From assembly GCA_019638385.1 (NCBI GenBank), contig JAHBTW010000001.1:434001-498000 (forward strand): a DNA stretch of 64,000 nt. The letters run 5' to 3'. How positions within the stretch are numbered: the stretch's first letter is position 1; every line of letters begins with the position of its first letter. The translations under genes were made by a program, and so were the position numbers. The stretch is from Saprospiraceae bacterium (GTDB lineage Bacteria; Bacteroidota; Bacteroidia; Chitinophagales; Saprospiraceae). Shown here in pieces: positions 27,396-35,874 of this stretch. Below the pieces are notes generated by a model, which had not been told where the DNA came from, searched no databases, and saw nothing but the letters and a program-made list of their open reading frames with translations.

Positions 27396-30239
27396 CAATT
27401 TCTCCCGCAAATAAAACCCCGTGTAAGAACCTTCCACCTTTACCAAATCCTCCGGGCGACCCTCAAACACGAGATGGCCGCCGCCCTCGCCGCCTTCCGG
27501 ACCGAGGTCAATGACCCAATCGGCACATTTGATGACTTCGAGGTTGTGTTCTACCACGAGTACGGTGTGGCCTTTTTCCACGAGGGCGTTGAGCGCGTCT
27601 AAGAGCTTGCGGATGTCGTGGAAATGCAAGCCGGTAGTGGGTTCGTCGAAGATGAAAAGGATGCGTTCTTCGGAGCGCTCTTTGCCGAGGAAGGAGGCGA
27701 GTTTGACGCGCTGCGCTTCGCCGCCGGAGAGCGTGCTCGACGATTGGCCGAGCTTGACGTAGCCGAGGCCCACATCGTTGAGCGGCTTGAGCTTGGCGGC
27801 CACGTCTTTGGCGTCGGCAAAAAAGGTGATGGCCTCTTCCACGCTGAGGTCGAGTATTTCAAAAATGTTTTTGTCTTTGTAACGCACCTCCAGCACCTCG
27901 TCTTTGAAGCGCCTTCCGCGACACTCCTCGCACTCTAAGTGTACATCGGCGAGAAACTGCATTTCCACCACAATTTCACCGTCGCCTTTACAGGTTTCGC
28001 AGCGGCCGCCCTCCACGTTGAAGGAGAAGTGTTTGGGTTTAAACCCCCGTATTTTCGACAGTTGCTGCGCCGTCATCAGGTCGCGGATGGTGTCGTATGC
28101 CTTTACATAAGTAACCGGGTTGGAGCGCGACGACTTCCCGATGGGACTTTGGTTGATCATCTCAATGGCCGTGATCTTTTTCCAGTCGCCTTCCAGCGCG
28201 GTGTGCAGGCCGGGCGCTTTGGGCGTTGTCTGGCCGAGGTTGCGCATAAGGGCAGGGTAGAGGATGTCGCGCACTAAAGTGGTTTTGCCGGAGCCGGAAA
28301 CGCCGGACACCACCGTGAGGGCATTCAGCGGAATGCGGACATCAATGTTTTTGAGATTGTGTTGCCGGGCGCCGGTTATTTTGATCAGATGCGCGGTTTT
28401 GCGGCGGCTTTTCGGAATCGGGATGGACATGCGTCCGGTCATGTATTGCGTGGTGAGGCTCTCGCTTGCTTTTTTGTGAATGTCGGCATAAGGCCCGGCA
28501 AAGACCACCTCCCCGCCGTGGATACCCGCCTGCGGGCCGATATCCACGAGGTAATCGCAGTTTTTGATCACATCCTCTTCGTGCTCCACCACCACCACGG
28601 TATTGCCGAGGTCGCGCAGCGATTTCAGCACTTTGATGAGGCGGCCCGTATCGCGGGGATGCAGGCCCACGCTGGGTTCGTCGAGCAGGTACATCGAACT
28701 GGTGAGGTTGCTGCCGAGGGTGCGCGTGAGGTTGATGCGTTGCGTTTCGCCGCCGCTGAGCGAAGACGAGAGCCGGTTGAGGCTGAGATAGCCCAGCCCC
28801 AATTCCACCATGAACCGAAGCCGGGTTTGGATTTCCAGCAGCAGGCGCTTGCCTACTTGCAGGTCGAAGTCGCTCAGTTGAAGGCTGTCAAAAAAAGCGG
28901 GCAATTCGGAGATGGGTATGAAGGTCAGTTCGGAAATGGCTTTACCGCCGATTTTGACGTAAGTCGCTTCTTTGCGCAAGCGGCCCCCATCGCAAGTGCG
29001 GCATACCGTGCGCCCCCGGTAGCGGGCCAGCATCACGCGGTTTTGTATTTTATAAGTGTTTTGTTCCAACTCATCAAAAAAGGCCGTGATGCCTTCAAAG
29101 TGCTCATTGCCCGTCCAGAGTAGTTTTTGCTCTGCTTTGTTCAGGTCCTGATAAGCGCGATGTACCGGAAAGTCGAAGCGAAACGCAACGGAGAGGAAAT
29201 GATCCAACCACAAGCCGTGCTTTTCGCCTTTCCAGGCGGCCACGGCGCCCTGATATACAGAGAGCGTTTTGTCGGGGATGACCTTGTTTTCGTCAATGCC
29301 CATGACCAGGCTAAAGCCCTCGCAAACGGGGCAGGCCCCGAAGGGATTGTTGAAATTGAACAACTGCGGGGTAGGCTCCGGGAAGCTGATGCCGTCCAAT
29401 TCGAAACGGTTATTGAAATGCTGCGCGGGGTGTCCCTCGGCTGCTACGATGCACTCGCCTTCACTTTCGTAAAAGGCCGTTTGCACGGAATCGGCTATTC
29501 GTTTTACATTTTCGGGATCATCGTGGGTCACCACAAAGCGGTCCACGAGGATGCGGATGTCTAAGCCGGCAACTTCTTCCAGCGATCGAGGCAGAAAATC
29601 GGCATTGCTTTCCAGCACATCCTGTATTTGCAGCAATGCGCCGTCTTTCCATACGCGGGTATAACCCTTTTGCAGCAGCAGGTTGAGTTCGGCGGAGAGG
29701 ATGCGGTCTTTGTACTTGTAGGGCAGGGGGATGAAGAGGTGCAATTTGGCGCCTTGCGGAAAACTTTGAATGTAATCCGTGACGTCGCTCACCTCGTGTT
29801 TTTTGACCAAATTGCCCGACACCGGAGAGTAGGTTTTACCCACGCGGGCATAGAGCAGGCGCAGATAATCATATACTTCGGTGAGGGTGCCCACGGTGGA
29901 GCGGGCATTGCTCGTGCTTACCTTCTGCTCAATGGCAATGGCCGGGCAAATGCCTTTGATGTAATCCACATCCGGCTTTTTCATGCGCATGAGAAACTGC
30001 CGGGCATAAGCCGACAAGCTCTCCACATAACGGCGTTGCCCTTCGGCGTACAAGGTGTCCATCGTGATAGACGACTTGCCCGACCCGGATACGCCGGTGA
30101 CGACCACGAGGCGGTTCTTGGGTATCTCTAAGTCTATGTTTTTCAGATTATTGGCGCGTGCGCCTTTGATAAAAATCTTATCCCTGAAAGCACCTTTTTC
30201 AGGGGCGTCGAGTACGGCGCCGGCTTTTTTTTTAGTCAT
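27384..30239 (-). CDS. uvrA: Excinuclease ABC subunit A
   Basis: A 951-residue UvrA. Two ABC ATPase modules are present: Walker [10 protein letters not shown] near residue 50 with a split signature ([12 protein letters not shown]), and GVSGSGKTT near 650 with TLSGGEAQR. Zinc modules are visible as CPVCEGF with CRTCDGG, and CETCKGDGE with CEECRGRRF. UvrA finds bulky DNA lesions and loads UvrB in nucleotide excision repair. The length equals the family norm. The C-terminus KLVTP is supplied by the palindrome at 27352-27395. Confidence 0.98.
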   Translation of the reverse strand: MTKKKAGAVLDAPEKGAFRDKIFIKGARANNLKNIDLEIPKNRLVVVTGVSGSGKSSITMDTLYAEGQRRYVESLSAYARQFLMRMKKPDVDYIKGICPAIAIEQKVSTSNARSTVGTLTEVYDYLRLLYARVGKTYSPVSGNLVKKHEVSDVTDYIQSFPQGAKLHLFIPLPYKYKDRILSAELNLLLQKGYTRVWKDGALLQIQDVLESNADFLPRSLEEVAGLDIRILVDRFVVTHDDPENVKRIADSVQTAFYESEGECIVAAEGHPAQHFNNRFELDGISFPEPTPQLFNFNNPFGACPVCEGFSLVMGIDENKVIPDKTLSVYQGAVAAWKGEKHGLWLDHFLSVAFRFDFPVHRAYQDLNKAEQKLLWTGNEHFEGITAFFDELEQNTYKIQNRVMLARYRGRTVCRTCDGGRLRKEATYVKIGGKAISELTFIPISELPAFFDSLQLSDFDLQVGKRLLLEIQTRLRFMVELGLGYLSLNRLSSSLSGGETQRINLTRTLGSNLTSSMYLLDEPSVGLHPRDTGRLIKVLKSLRDLGNTVVVVEHEEDVIKNCDYLVDIGPQAGIHGGEVVFAGPYADIHKKASESLTTQYMTGRMSIPIPKSRRKTAHLIKITGARQHNLKNIDVRIPLNALTVVSGVSGSGKTTLVRDILYPALMRNLGQTTPKAPGLHTALEGDWKKITAIEMINQSPIGKSSRSNPVTYVKAYDTIRDLMTAQQLSKIRGFKPKHFSFNVEGGRCETCKGDGEIVVEMQFLADVHLECEECRGRRFKDEVLEVRYKDKNIFEILDLSVEEAITFFADAKDVAAKLKPLNDVGLGYVKLGQSSSTLSGGEAQRVKLASFLGKERSEERILFIFDEPTTGLHFHDIRKLLDALNALVEKGHTVLVVEHNLEVIKCADWVIDLGPEGGEGGGHLVFEGRPEDLVKVEGSYTGFYLREKLVTP

Positions 30240-30273
30240 GTCGAGTCGAGTGAGCGGGCATGTAACAAAGCGG

Positions 30274-30281
30274 CAAAGGTA
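30274..30281 (-). promoter_or_regulatory. Putative -7 box for uvrA
   Basis: On the minus strand this reads TACCTTTG, an exact TAnnTTTG match, 34 bp before the uvrA ATG. No TTG is found at the ideal -33 spacing. Confidence 0.45.
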
Positions 30282-30401
30282 ATGGTTTGACGGGATTGGA
30301 TAGAAGTGGCGTTATATTCACAAGCTGTCTGACTAAACTCTTGCGCCAAAGTGATATATACCCGATATTTGGTTTTTTTAAAAACCAAAAATTCCTAAGC
30401 C

Positions 30402-30848
30402 ATGAAAAACAAGATGCTTTTTATTATCACATTGTTACTGTGTACCGGTACTGCCTTTGGGCAATCCAATGACCAATTTGCTACAACGTTGAAAAAATGG
30501 ATGGAAACGAGCGGGTCAATGAACGCTTTTCATGCCTCTATCGCTCAAACGATGGAGATGGTGAAAAATATGTCTCCGGAAATTTCGGAGACTTATTTGG
30601 AAGAGATGAAAAAGGAGTTGAGCGGCGATTTTTTGAACGAAATGGTTGAGATGCTCGTACCTGTTTACGAAAAATACTTGACGATTAAAGACTTAGAGGC
30701 CGCCATTCGATTTTATGAGACGCCGGAGGGCGTTAAGTTCGCAAAATCACAAGGCGCGATTATGTCTGAATCCATGCTAATAGGTCAGGAATGGGGCCGC
30801 AAAATTGGCGAAGGCATTCAAAAGAAGATGTTGGAAGGAAAAGATTGA
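30402..30848 (+). CDS. DUF2059 domain protein, exported
   Basis: A 148-residue protein with a signal peptide (1-20, ending AFG-Q) and a helical DUF2059 domain: the YLTIKDLEAAIRFYETPEGVKFAKSQ segment is the family hallmark. DUF2059 proteins are periplasmic and of unknown function. A single gene, followed directly by a long palindrome. Preceded by 160 bp that include a GGTTTTTTTAAAAACC inverted repeat just before the gene. Confidence 0.85.
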   Translation: MKNKMLFIITLLLCTGTAFGQSNDQFATTLKKWMETSGSMNAFHASIAQTMEMVKNMSPEISETYLEEMKKELSGDFLNEMVEMLVPVYEKYLTIKDLEAAIRFYETPEGVKFAKSQGAIMSESMLIGQEWGRKIGEGIQKKMLEGKD

Positions 30849-30903
30849 GCGCTGTTGCTCCGTAACGAGGGGTTTCAAACCCCTCGTTACGGAGCAACAG
30901 CGC
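30849..30903. repeat. Perfect inverted repeat, 27-bp arms, 1-base centre
   Basis: The arm starts GCGCTGTTGCTCCGTAACG and ends GGGGTTT; a single C separates it from its exact reverse complement. It fills the gap between two convergent genes (it starts on the base after the TGA of the DUF2059 gene) and would be a very strong bidirectional hairpin. It is more likely a REP-like mobile palindrome serving as terminator than a simple rho-independent terminator, since no T-run follows. Confidence 0.9.
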
Positions 30904-30912
30904 AGCAATAAA

Positions 30913-31590
30913 TCACCTCGGCGTCAACATCACATTTTCAAAATTGAACCGGTGCGGCATGTTGTTGACCGGCACGGTGACCTCGATCCGGTGCAGGTAA
31001 TCGGTTTTGCCTTGAATCATGACCAGGCCGCGGTAAGCCGTTTGGGGCAGCACGGAATGCGGGCGAACGAGGCCGTCCTGAGGGCTGAAGGGAGCGCTTC
31101 GGTTGGATGCCGTGATGGTGGGTGCGGCGGTCAAGCCTAAAAATAGCAAATCATTGCCCACAGCATTGTTCGCTGCGGGGTTGTCGAGGAGCGCTACGGT
31201 ACCGGCAACGGCTGCTATAACGGCTACGCCTCCAATGATGGCGGCGCGGGTATTGCGCCGGCGGATGAATTGCTCGGCGGTAAATACGCGCAATTCGGTC
31301 GGAATGCCGAGGCTGTTGTAGCCGATGGCGCGGATGCCCTCCGGTTCAATGTTGAACGCTTCGCCACTCTCGTTGTAAAAAAAAACATCCAGACTGAGAC
31401 TGCGCTCTCCTTTGAGCATCAATTGCGCCGATACTTCTGTTTTTTCCATCATGGAGCGGATGTAGGGCAGCCCATCATGGTACAAAATATCCGCATTGAT
31501 GTTTTGCTCTTTGGCAGGTTGAAAATAGCGGACGGGAGCGCAGGAAACGATCGTGGCTGCGATGGCGAGCAGTGTAAAGAGAACCTTCAT
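30913..31590 (-). CDS. Hypothetical lipoprotein
   Basis: A 225-residue protein not matched to a named family. The first 17 residues form a lipoprotein signal with Cys in ATIVSC. Around 116-135 is a hydrophobic AAIIGGVAVIAAVAGTVALL stretch, which may be a membrane-inserted or glycine-zipper segment. The rest is beta-rich. It is probably an envelope lipoprotein. Monocistronic and convergent with the DUF2059 gene across the palindrome. Confidence 0.75.
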   Translation of the reverse strand: MKVLFTLLAIAATIVSCAPVRYFQPAKEQNINADILYHDGLPYIRSMMEKTEVSAQLMLKGERSLSLDVFFYNESGEAFNIEPEGIRAIGYNSLGIPTELRVFTAEQFIRRRNTRAAIIGGVAVIAAVAGTVALLDNPAANNAVGNDLLFLGLTAAPTITASNRSAPFSPQDGLVRPHSVLPQTAYRGLVMIQGKTDYLHRIEVTVPVNNMPHRFNFENVMLTPR

Positions 31591-31698
31591 AGCTTATTGT
31601 TTTAGGAATTTACTGATTAACACCACAACCATTGATTGTGCTTTCTTCAACGGCGTTTCTTTATTCGCTTTAACACTAATTTAGCACTTCATTTCCAT

Positions 31699-31706
31699 TA
31701 CCTTTG
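31699..31706 (+). promoter_or_regulatory. Putative -7 box for the radical SAM gene
   Basis: TACCTTTG matches TAnnTTTG, 36 bp before the chosen ATG at 31743. It overlaps an in-frame TTG at 31704, which argues against that TTG being the start codon. Confidence 0.45.
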
Positions 31707-31742
31707 CCGCGCAATACCGCATACTGGCCAATATTATCTCCT

Positions 31743-33041
31743 ATGCCGCTAACGCGATCTCCTTTTTTGTTGTACTCCGATGGAGAAGGCAATGTATTTG
31801 AAGACACCTCCCTGTACGCCGCCGGCCGCAGCGGTTATTATGTAGACCCCGTGCCCGTTGAAGACTGGATAGAACTGCCCGATGGCGGAAATTTGTACGA
31901 ACTGCCCAACCGCATCGGCTTGGGCGTGGATGTGAAAACCGGCGAAATTCGCGCCTGCGACAAAGGCTGGGCCGTGGCGGCCTTCATCCCGCCGGCGTAT
32001 TCCGGGCTGTACATCGCTCCTTTTGCCAATGAACCCGAAGCGACGCCCCTGCCTTTGTTTTGTTACACCGCCGTGGGTTGGTACAAAGGCAAAAACTATG
32101 TGCCCGCACTGCGCATTGAGCAGGACATCCGGCAGGAATCCGGCGGTTTCGACCAAAATCAGGTGCTCAAAGGCATTGCCGATTTGCGCAAGCGCTACCC
32201 CGAAAATCGCATCGTGTCGCACCTGGCCGAACACTGCGCGCTCACCTACAATTGCCCCGCCGCCCGCAACTACTTCATGGGCCGCTGGGAGTGCCCGGTG
32301 CCCACCTCGCCGGCCTGCAACTCCAACTGTATCGGCTGCATTTCCATGCAACCGCAGGAAGAGCCGGTGCCCTCGCCGCAGTTTCGCTTAGACTTCAAGC
32401 CCAGTGCCGGCGAGATCGTGGAATACACTGTGGATCATTTGGAAACGGCCCCTTTCCCGCTCATCAGTTTCGGGCAGGGCTGTGAAGGCGAGCCGCTGTT
32501 GATGTGGGAAACCCTCCGGGAGGCCATTGTGCAAATTCGCAAATTTACCCCAAGCGGTAGCATCAACATCAATACCAACGGCAGCAAACCCCAAGCCGTG
32601 GAAGCCCTTTGTCAGGCCGGCCTCAACAGCATTCGCGTAAGCACCAATTCGCTCCAACCCGACCTCTATAATGCTTATTATCGCCCGAATAACTATCAGT
32701 TTGAAGACATTTTAGAGAGCATTCGCGTGGTAAACCGGCACGGCGGTTGGACGAGCCTCAACTATTTTGTCTTTCCCGGCGTGACGGATACCGAAGCAGA
32801 ATACGAGGCGCTCCGGGCTGCTATCAAAAGCACCGGTCTGAAAATGATTCAGTGGCGCAATTTCAGCATTGACCCCGATTGGTATTTGCAGCGGGTGGGC
32901 TTAGAAGATCCAGGCGACCCCATCGGCGTCAAAAATCTGCTCGAAATGTTGCGCGATGAATTTCCGGATTTAAAATACGGTTATTTCAATCCGCCGATGG
33001 AGCGCATCCGCGGCGATTATGCGTTGGATTTTGCACGATAG
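31743..33041 (+). CDS. Radical SAM protein
   Basis: A 432-residue radical S-adenosylmethionine enzyme. ATG 31743 was chosen because an upstream TTG start lies inside the putative promoter. Unusually, about 190 residues precede the [4Fe-4S] motif CNSNCIGC (Cys about 192, 196, 199). The SAM-binding barrel follows, with FGQGCEGEPLL and NINTNGSKPQAVEAL typical of the family. The N-terminal extension is unassigned and contains further Cys. Reaction unknown; no obvious peptide substrate gene lies next to it. The gene downstream is a DUF3109 protein after a repeat-filled gap. Confidence 0.88.
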   Translation: MPLTRSPFLLYSDGEGNVFEDTSLYAAGRSGYYVDPVPVEDWIELPDGGNLYELPNRIGLGVDVKTGEIRACDKGWAVAAFIPPAYSGLYIAPFANEPEATPLPLFCYTAVGWYKGKNYVPALRIEQDIRQESGGFDQNQVLKGIADLRKRYPENRIVSHLAEHCALTYNCPAARNYFMGRWECPVPTSPACNSNCIGCISMQPQEEPVPSPQFRLDFKPSAGEIVEYTVDHLETAPFPLISFGQGCEGEPLLMWETLREAIVQIRKFTPSGSININTNGSKPQAVEALCQAGLNSIRVSTNSLQPDLYNAYYRPNNYQFEDILESIRVVNRHGGWTSLNYFVFPGVTDTEAEYEALRAAIKSTGLKMIQWRNFSIDPDWYLQRVGLEDPGDPIGVKNLLEMLRDEFPDLKYGYFNPPMERIRGDYALDFAR

Positions 33042-33052
33042 ATTTAATTAAG

Positions 33053-33188
33053 TTGCGAGCTTCGAGTTTTGAGTTTCGAGCGCGTAGCAAAACTCAAAAC
33101 TCATTGCCTTAACCAGATTGCACACCACATGCTCGCCGGGCAAAATTGTGAGTGCATCGCAAAATTCACAGCTCGCGGCTCGCAGCTA
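33053..33188. repeat. Degenerate AGCTCGCAG/GAGTTTTGAG low-complexity block
   Basis: The gap holds runs such as GAGCTTCGAGTTTTGAGTTTCGAG, its near reverse complement AAAACTCAAAACTC, and CAGCTCGCGGCTCGCAGCTAAC. It resembles 8256-8322 and 41119-41180. No gene is seen here. Confidence 0.7.
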
Positions 33189-33208
33189 ACAAGTAACCGA
33201 ACGAAAAC

Positions 33209-33793
33209 ATGCTACTCATTCAGGAAATATTGGTAAGCGATGAGGTGGTAGAGTCCCACTTTGTTTGCAACTTGGAAGCCTGCAAGGGCGCCTGTTGCTG
33301 GGAAGGCGATTACGGCGCACCCTTAGAATCGGATGAACTGCCCATACTGGAGCGCATTTATCCGCTCATTCAGGATTTCCTCACCCCGGAAGGGCGGCTG
33401 GCTATAGAGCTGCAAGGCACAGCCGTTTTCAACGAAGACCACGAAATATATGCCACGCCGCTCATTGACGGCGGCCCCTGCGCTTATATGACGAAAGACG
33501 CGATGGGTACGGCCCAATGCGGCATTGAACAGGCAAAGCAGGCCGGGGTGATTGATTTTCAAAAGCCGGTGTCGTGTCATTTGTACCCCATTCGCGTTTC
33601 CACCTCCGATATTCCAGGCTTTGAGGCGCTCAACTATGACCGTTGGGATATTTGCAGCGCAGCCTGTACGCTGGGCAAAAAACTCAAAGTGCCGATATAC
33701 CAGTTTGTAAAAGCAGCGATCATTCGCAAATACGGCGAGGCATTTTATGAAGAATTGGACGCGGCAGCACAGGAGTACACTGTCCGAGACTGA
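33209..33793 (+). CDS. DUF3109 family cysteine-cluster protein
   Basis: A 194-residue DUF3109 protein. Cysteines are at about 20, 25, 29 and 30 (CNLEACKGACCW), and further ones occur in GGPCAYM, AQCGIEQ, SCHLYPIR and DICSAACTLG. This CxxxC-xxx-CC pattern with a later CHLYPIR is related to the YkgJ-type cluster thought to bind Fe-S or zinc. The function is unknown; the family is widespread in Bacteroidota. Single gene. Confidence 0.88.
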   Translation: MLLIQEILVSDEVVESHFVCNLEACKGACCWEGDYGAPLESDELPILERIYPLIQDFLTPEGRLAIELQGTAVFNEDHEIYATPLIDGGPCAYMTKDAMGTAQCGIEQAKQAGVIDFQKPVSCHLYPIRVSTSDIPGFEALNYDRWDICSAACTLGKKLKVPIYQFVKAAIIRKYGEAFYEELDAAAQEYTVRD

Positions 33794-33837
33794 CTTTTTT
33801 TGTTTCCTCTTCCAACCGGGACGGGCTTCTCTGTGTT

Positions 33838-34015
33838 ATGCAAATCTTGTTCAGACGGTGGCAGATAGCATAGAGCACAGAGCAGAGGGCATAGAGTGCC
33901 CGCCGAAAAGCAGGGAACGCAGGTGGGGAGCATAGGGCGGCGGTTTGCAGTTGCAACCACAAACTGCCTACTGCCCACTGCCTACCGCCGACCCAAAAAC
34001 CGCCTACCGCAAAAC
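33838..34015. repeat. Low-complexity strings between DUF3109 and ABC exporter genes
   Basis: The 232-bp gap contains GCATAGAGCACAGAGCAGAGGGCATAGAG-like words (cut here: GCATAGAGCACAGAGC) and then ACTGCCTACTGCCCACTGCC. Both are degenerate tandem words with a 7-8 base period. The longest open frame through it belongs to the upstream extension of the ABC gene and looks non-coding. Confidence 0.6.
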
Positions 34016-34025
34016 TGACAATACA

Positions 34026-35816
34026 TTGAAACACCTTAGCTATCTCAATAAGTACTTTTACAAATACCGGCGCCGGCTGCTGGCGGGTATTGCTTTTGTA
34101 TTTATATCCAATTACTTCCGGGTATTGCAACCCCAGATCATTCGGGAAGCGCTCGATTTGGTGGTCGAAAACATACGGCTGTACAAGGCATTGGAAGGGT
34201 TTGAATTGCAGGCTAAGCTCTTCGGCATATTGGCTGAAACACTGCTATACTTCGGCGTGGCGGTGTTGATTCTCGCGCTGCTCATGGGCGTCTTTATGTA
34301 CTTCATGCGCCAAACGATCATTGTGATGTCGCGCCTGGTAGAGTACGATTTGCGGAAAGTCATTTTTGAACACTACGAGGCGTTGCACACAGCATTTTTC
34401 AAAAAGAACAATACCGGCGACCTCATGTCGCGCATCACGGAGGACGTATCGAAAGTGCGGATGTATCTCGGCCCGGCCATACTCTACGGCATCAACCTCG
34501 TTTCCCTGTTTATTATGGTCATCTACAGCATGATCGTGGTCAATTGGGAACTCACGCTCTACTGCCTTGCACCGTTGCCCATTCTGTCCATATCCATTTA
34601 TTATGTTAGCCAGTTGATCAATAAAAAGAGCGAAGTCATTCAACAACAATTGGCGGTGCTCAACAGTACGGCGCAGGAAACGTTTTCCGGCATTCGGGTG
34701 GTGAAGGCGTATGTGCAGGAAAATGCCATGACGCGCTTCTTTTCCGGCCAAACGGAGGACTACAAGAAAAAATCGCTCTCGCTCGGTAAAATTAATGCCC
34801 TGTTTTTTCCGCTGATGCTGCTGCTCATCGGCGCCAGCACTATTATCACGGTGTATATCGGCGGGCTACAAGTGGCGGCGGGCGCTATCACCACGGGCAA
34901 CATCGCCGAGTTTGTCATTTATGTAAATATGCTCACCTGGCCTGTTACAGCCATCGGTTGGATCGCCTCCATCATACAACAGGCGGCGGCATCTCAGAAA
35001 CGGATCAATGAGTTTTTGGAAACCCAACCGGCTATTACCAATACCGTATCGCAGCCCGGTCCGCTGCTCGGACACATTCGTTTTCAAAACGTTTCTTTCG
35101 TCTATCCCGATACCGGCGTTCGAGCGCTCGACCGGATAGATTTTGAATTGCAGCCCGGCCAAAAAATGGCGATTGTAGGCCGTACAGGGTCCGGCAAAAC
35201 CACGATAGCCGACCTGTTGGTGCGCCTGTACGATGCCACGGATGGAAAAATTATCGTGGACGGAAGGCCCATTGCACAATTGGACCTCGCCAACCTGCGC
35301 CGGCGCGTCGGTTATGTACCGCAGGATGGATTCCTGTTTTCCGACAATGTTTCCGGCAACATTGCTTTCGGCCGGCCGGATGCCGGGCAGGCCGAGATAG
35401 AACGCTATGCCCGCTACGCGGCTATTCACGAAGAGATAGAAGGGCTTCCAAAAGGATACGATACCGTGGTAGGCGAGCGTGGCGTCACGTTGTCGGGCGG
35501 TCAAAAACAACGCATCTCCATTGCAAGAGCGCTCATCAAACAACCGGATATTCTGATTTTGGACGATTGCCTCTCCGCCGTTGATACCACTACGGAAAAA
35601 CAGATTCTCGCTTGGTTTAACGAAGAGATGACCGATAAAACGGCTATCATTATTACCCACCGTATTTACGCTTATCTGCAATTCGACAAAATCCTCGTGC
35701 TCGATGAAGGCCGCATCGTGGAAGAAGGGACGCACGAAGAACTACTCGCACTTAAAGGCTACTACTTCGACTTGTTCGAGCGGCAGGCCGTAGAAGAAAC
35801 AGGGCATCCTTCGTAA
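34026..35816 (+). CDS. ABC-type multidrug/lipid exporter, fused permease-ATPase
   Basis: A protein of about 596 residues with a type IV ABC exporter transmembrane domain (roughly the first 320 residues, six helices) and an ATPase domain: Walker A GRTGSGKTT, Q-loop YVPQDGFLF, signature LSGGQKQR, Walker B ILILDDCLS, and H-loop ITHR. It works as a homo- or heterodimer. The start is uncertain: no ATG exists at a sensible place, and TTG 34026 (LKHLSYLNKYFYKYRRR) was chosen because further upstream the frame runs through low-complexity DNA. Substrate not predictable. A small hairpin follows at 35858-35874. Confidence 0.88.
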   Translation: MKHLSYLNKYFYKYRRRLLAGIAFVFISNYFRVLQPQIIREALDLVVENIRLYKALEGFELQAKLFGILAETLLYFGVAVLILALLMGVFMYFMRQTIIVMSRLVEYDLRKVIFEHYEALHTAFFKKNNTGDLMSRITEDVSKVRMYLGPAILYGINLVSLFIMVIYSMIVVNWELTLYCLAPLPILSISIYYVSQLINKKSEVIQQQLAVLNSTAQETFSGIRVVKAYVQENAMTRFFSGQTEDYKKKSLSLGKINALFFPLMLLLIGASTIITVYIGGLQVAAGAITTGNIAEFVIYVNMLTWPVTAIGWIASIIQQAAASQKRINEFLETQPAITNTVSQPGPLLGHIRFQNVSFVYPDTGVRALDRIDFELQPGQKMAIVGRTGSGKTTIADLLVRLYDATDGKIIVDGRPIAQLDLANLRRRVGYVPQDGFLFSDNVSGNIAFGRPDAGQAEIERYARYAAIHEEIEGLPKGYDTVVGERGVTLSGGQKQRISIARALIKQPDILILDDCLSAVDTTTEKQILAWFNEEMTDKTAIIITHRIYAYLQFDKILVLDEGRIVEEGTHEELLALKGYYFDLFERQAVEETGHPS

Positions 35817-35857
35817 ACGAAAGACACCCTGTACGCAATTTGTTATTAGCGAGTTTT

Positions 35858-35874
35858 GCCTGTTTCTGTCAGGC
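35858..35874 (+). terminator. Short hairpin with T-rich tail
   Basis: GCCTG-TTTCTGT-CAGGC followed by CTATTTTTC, between the convergent ABC exporter and pruA genes; it ends at the pruA stop codon. A 5-bp stem is weak, so the call is tentative. Confidence 0.45.
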
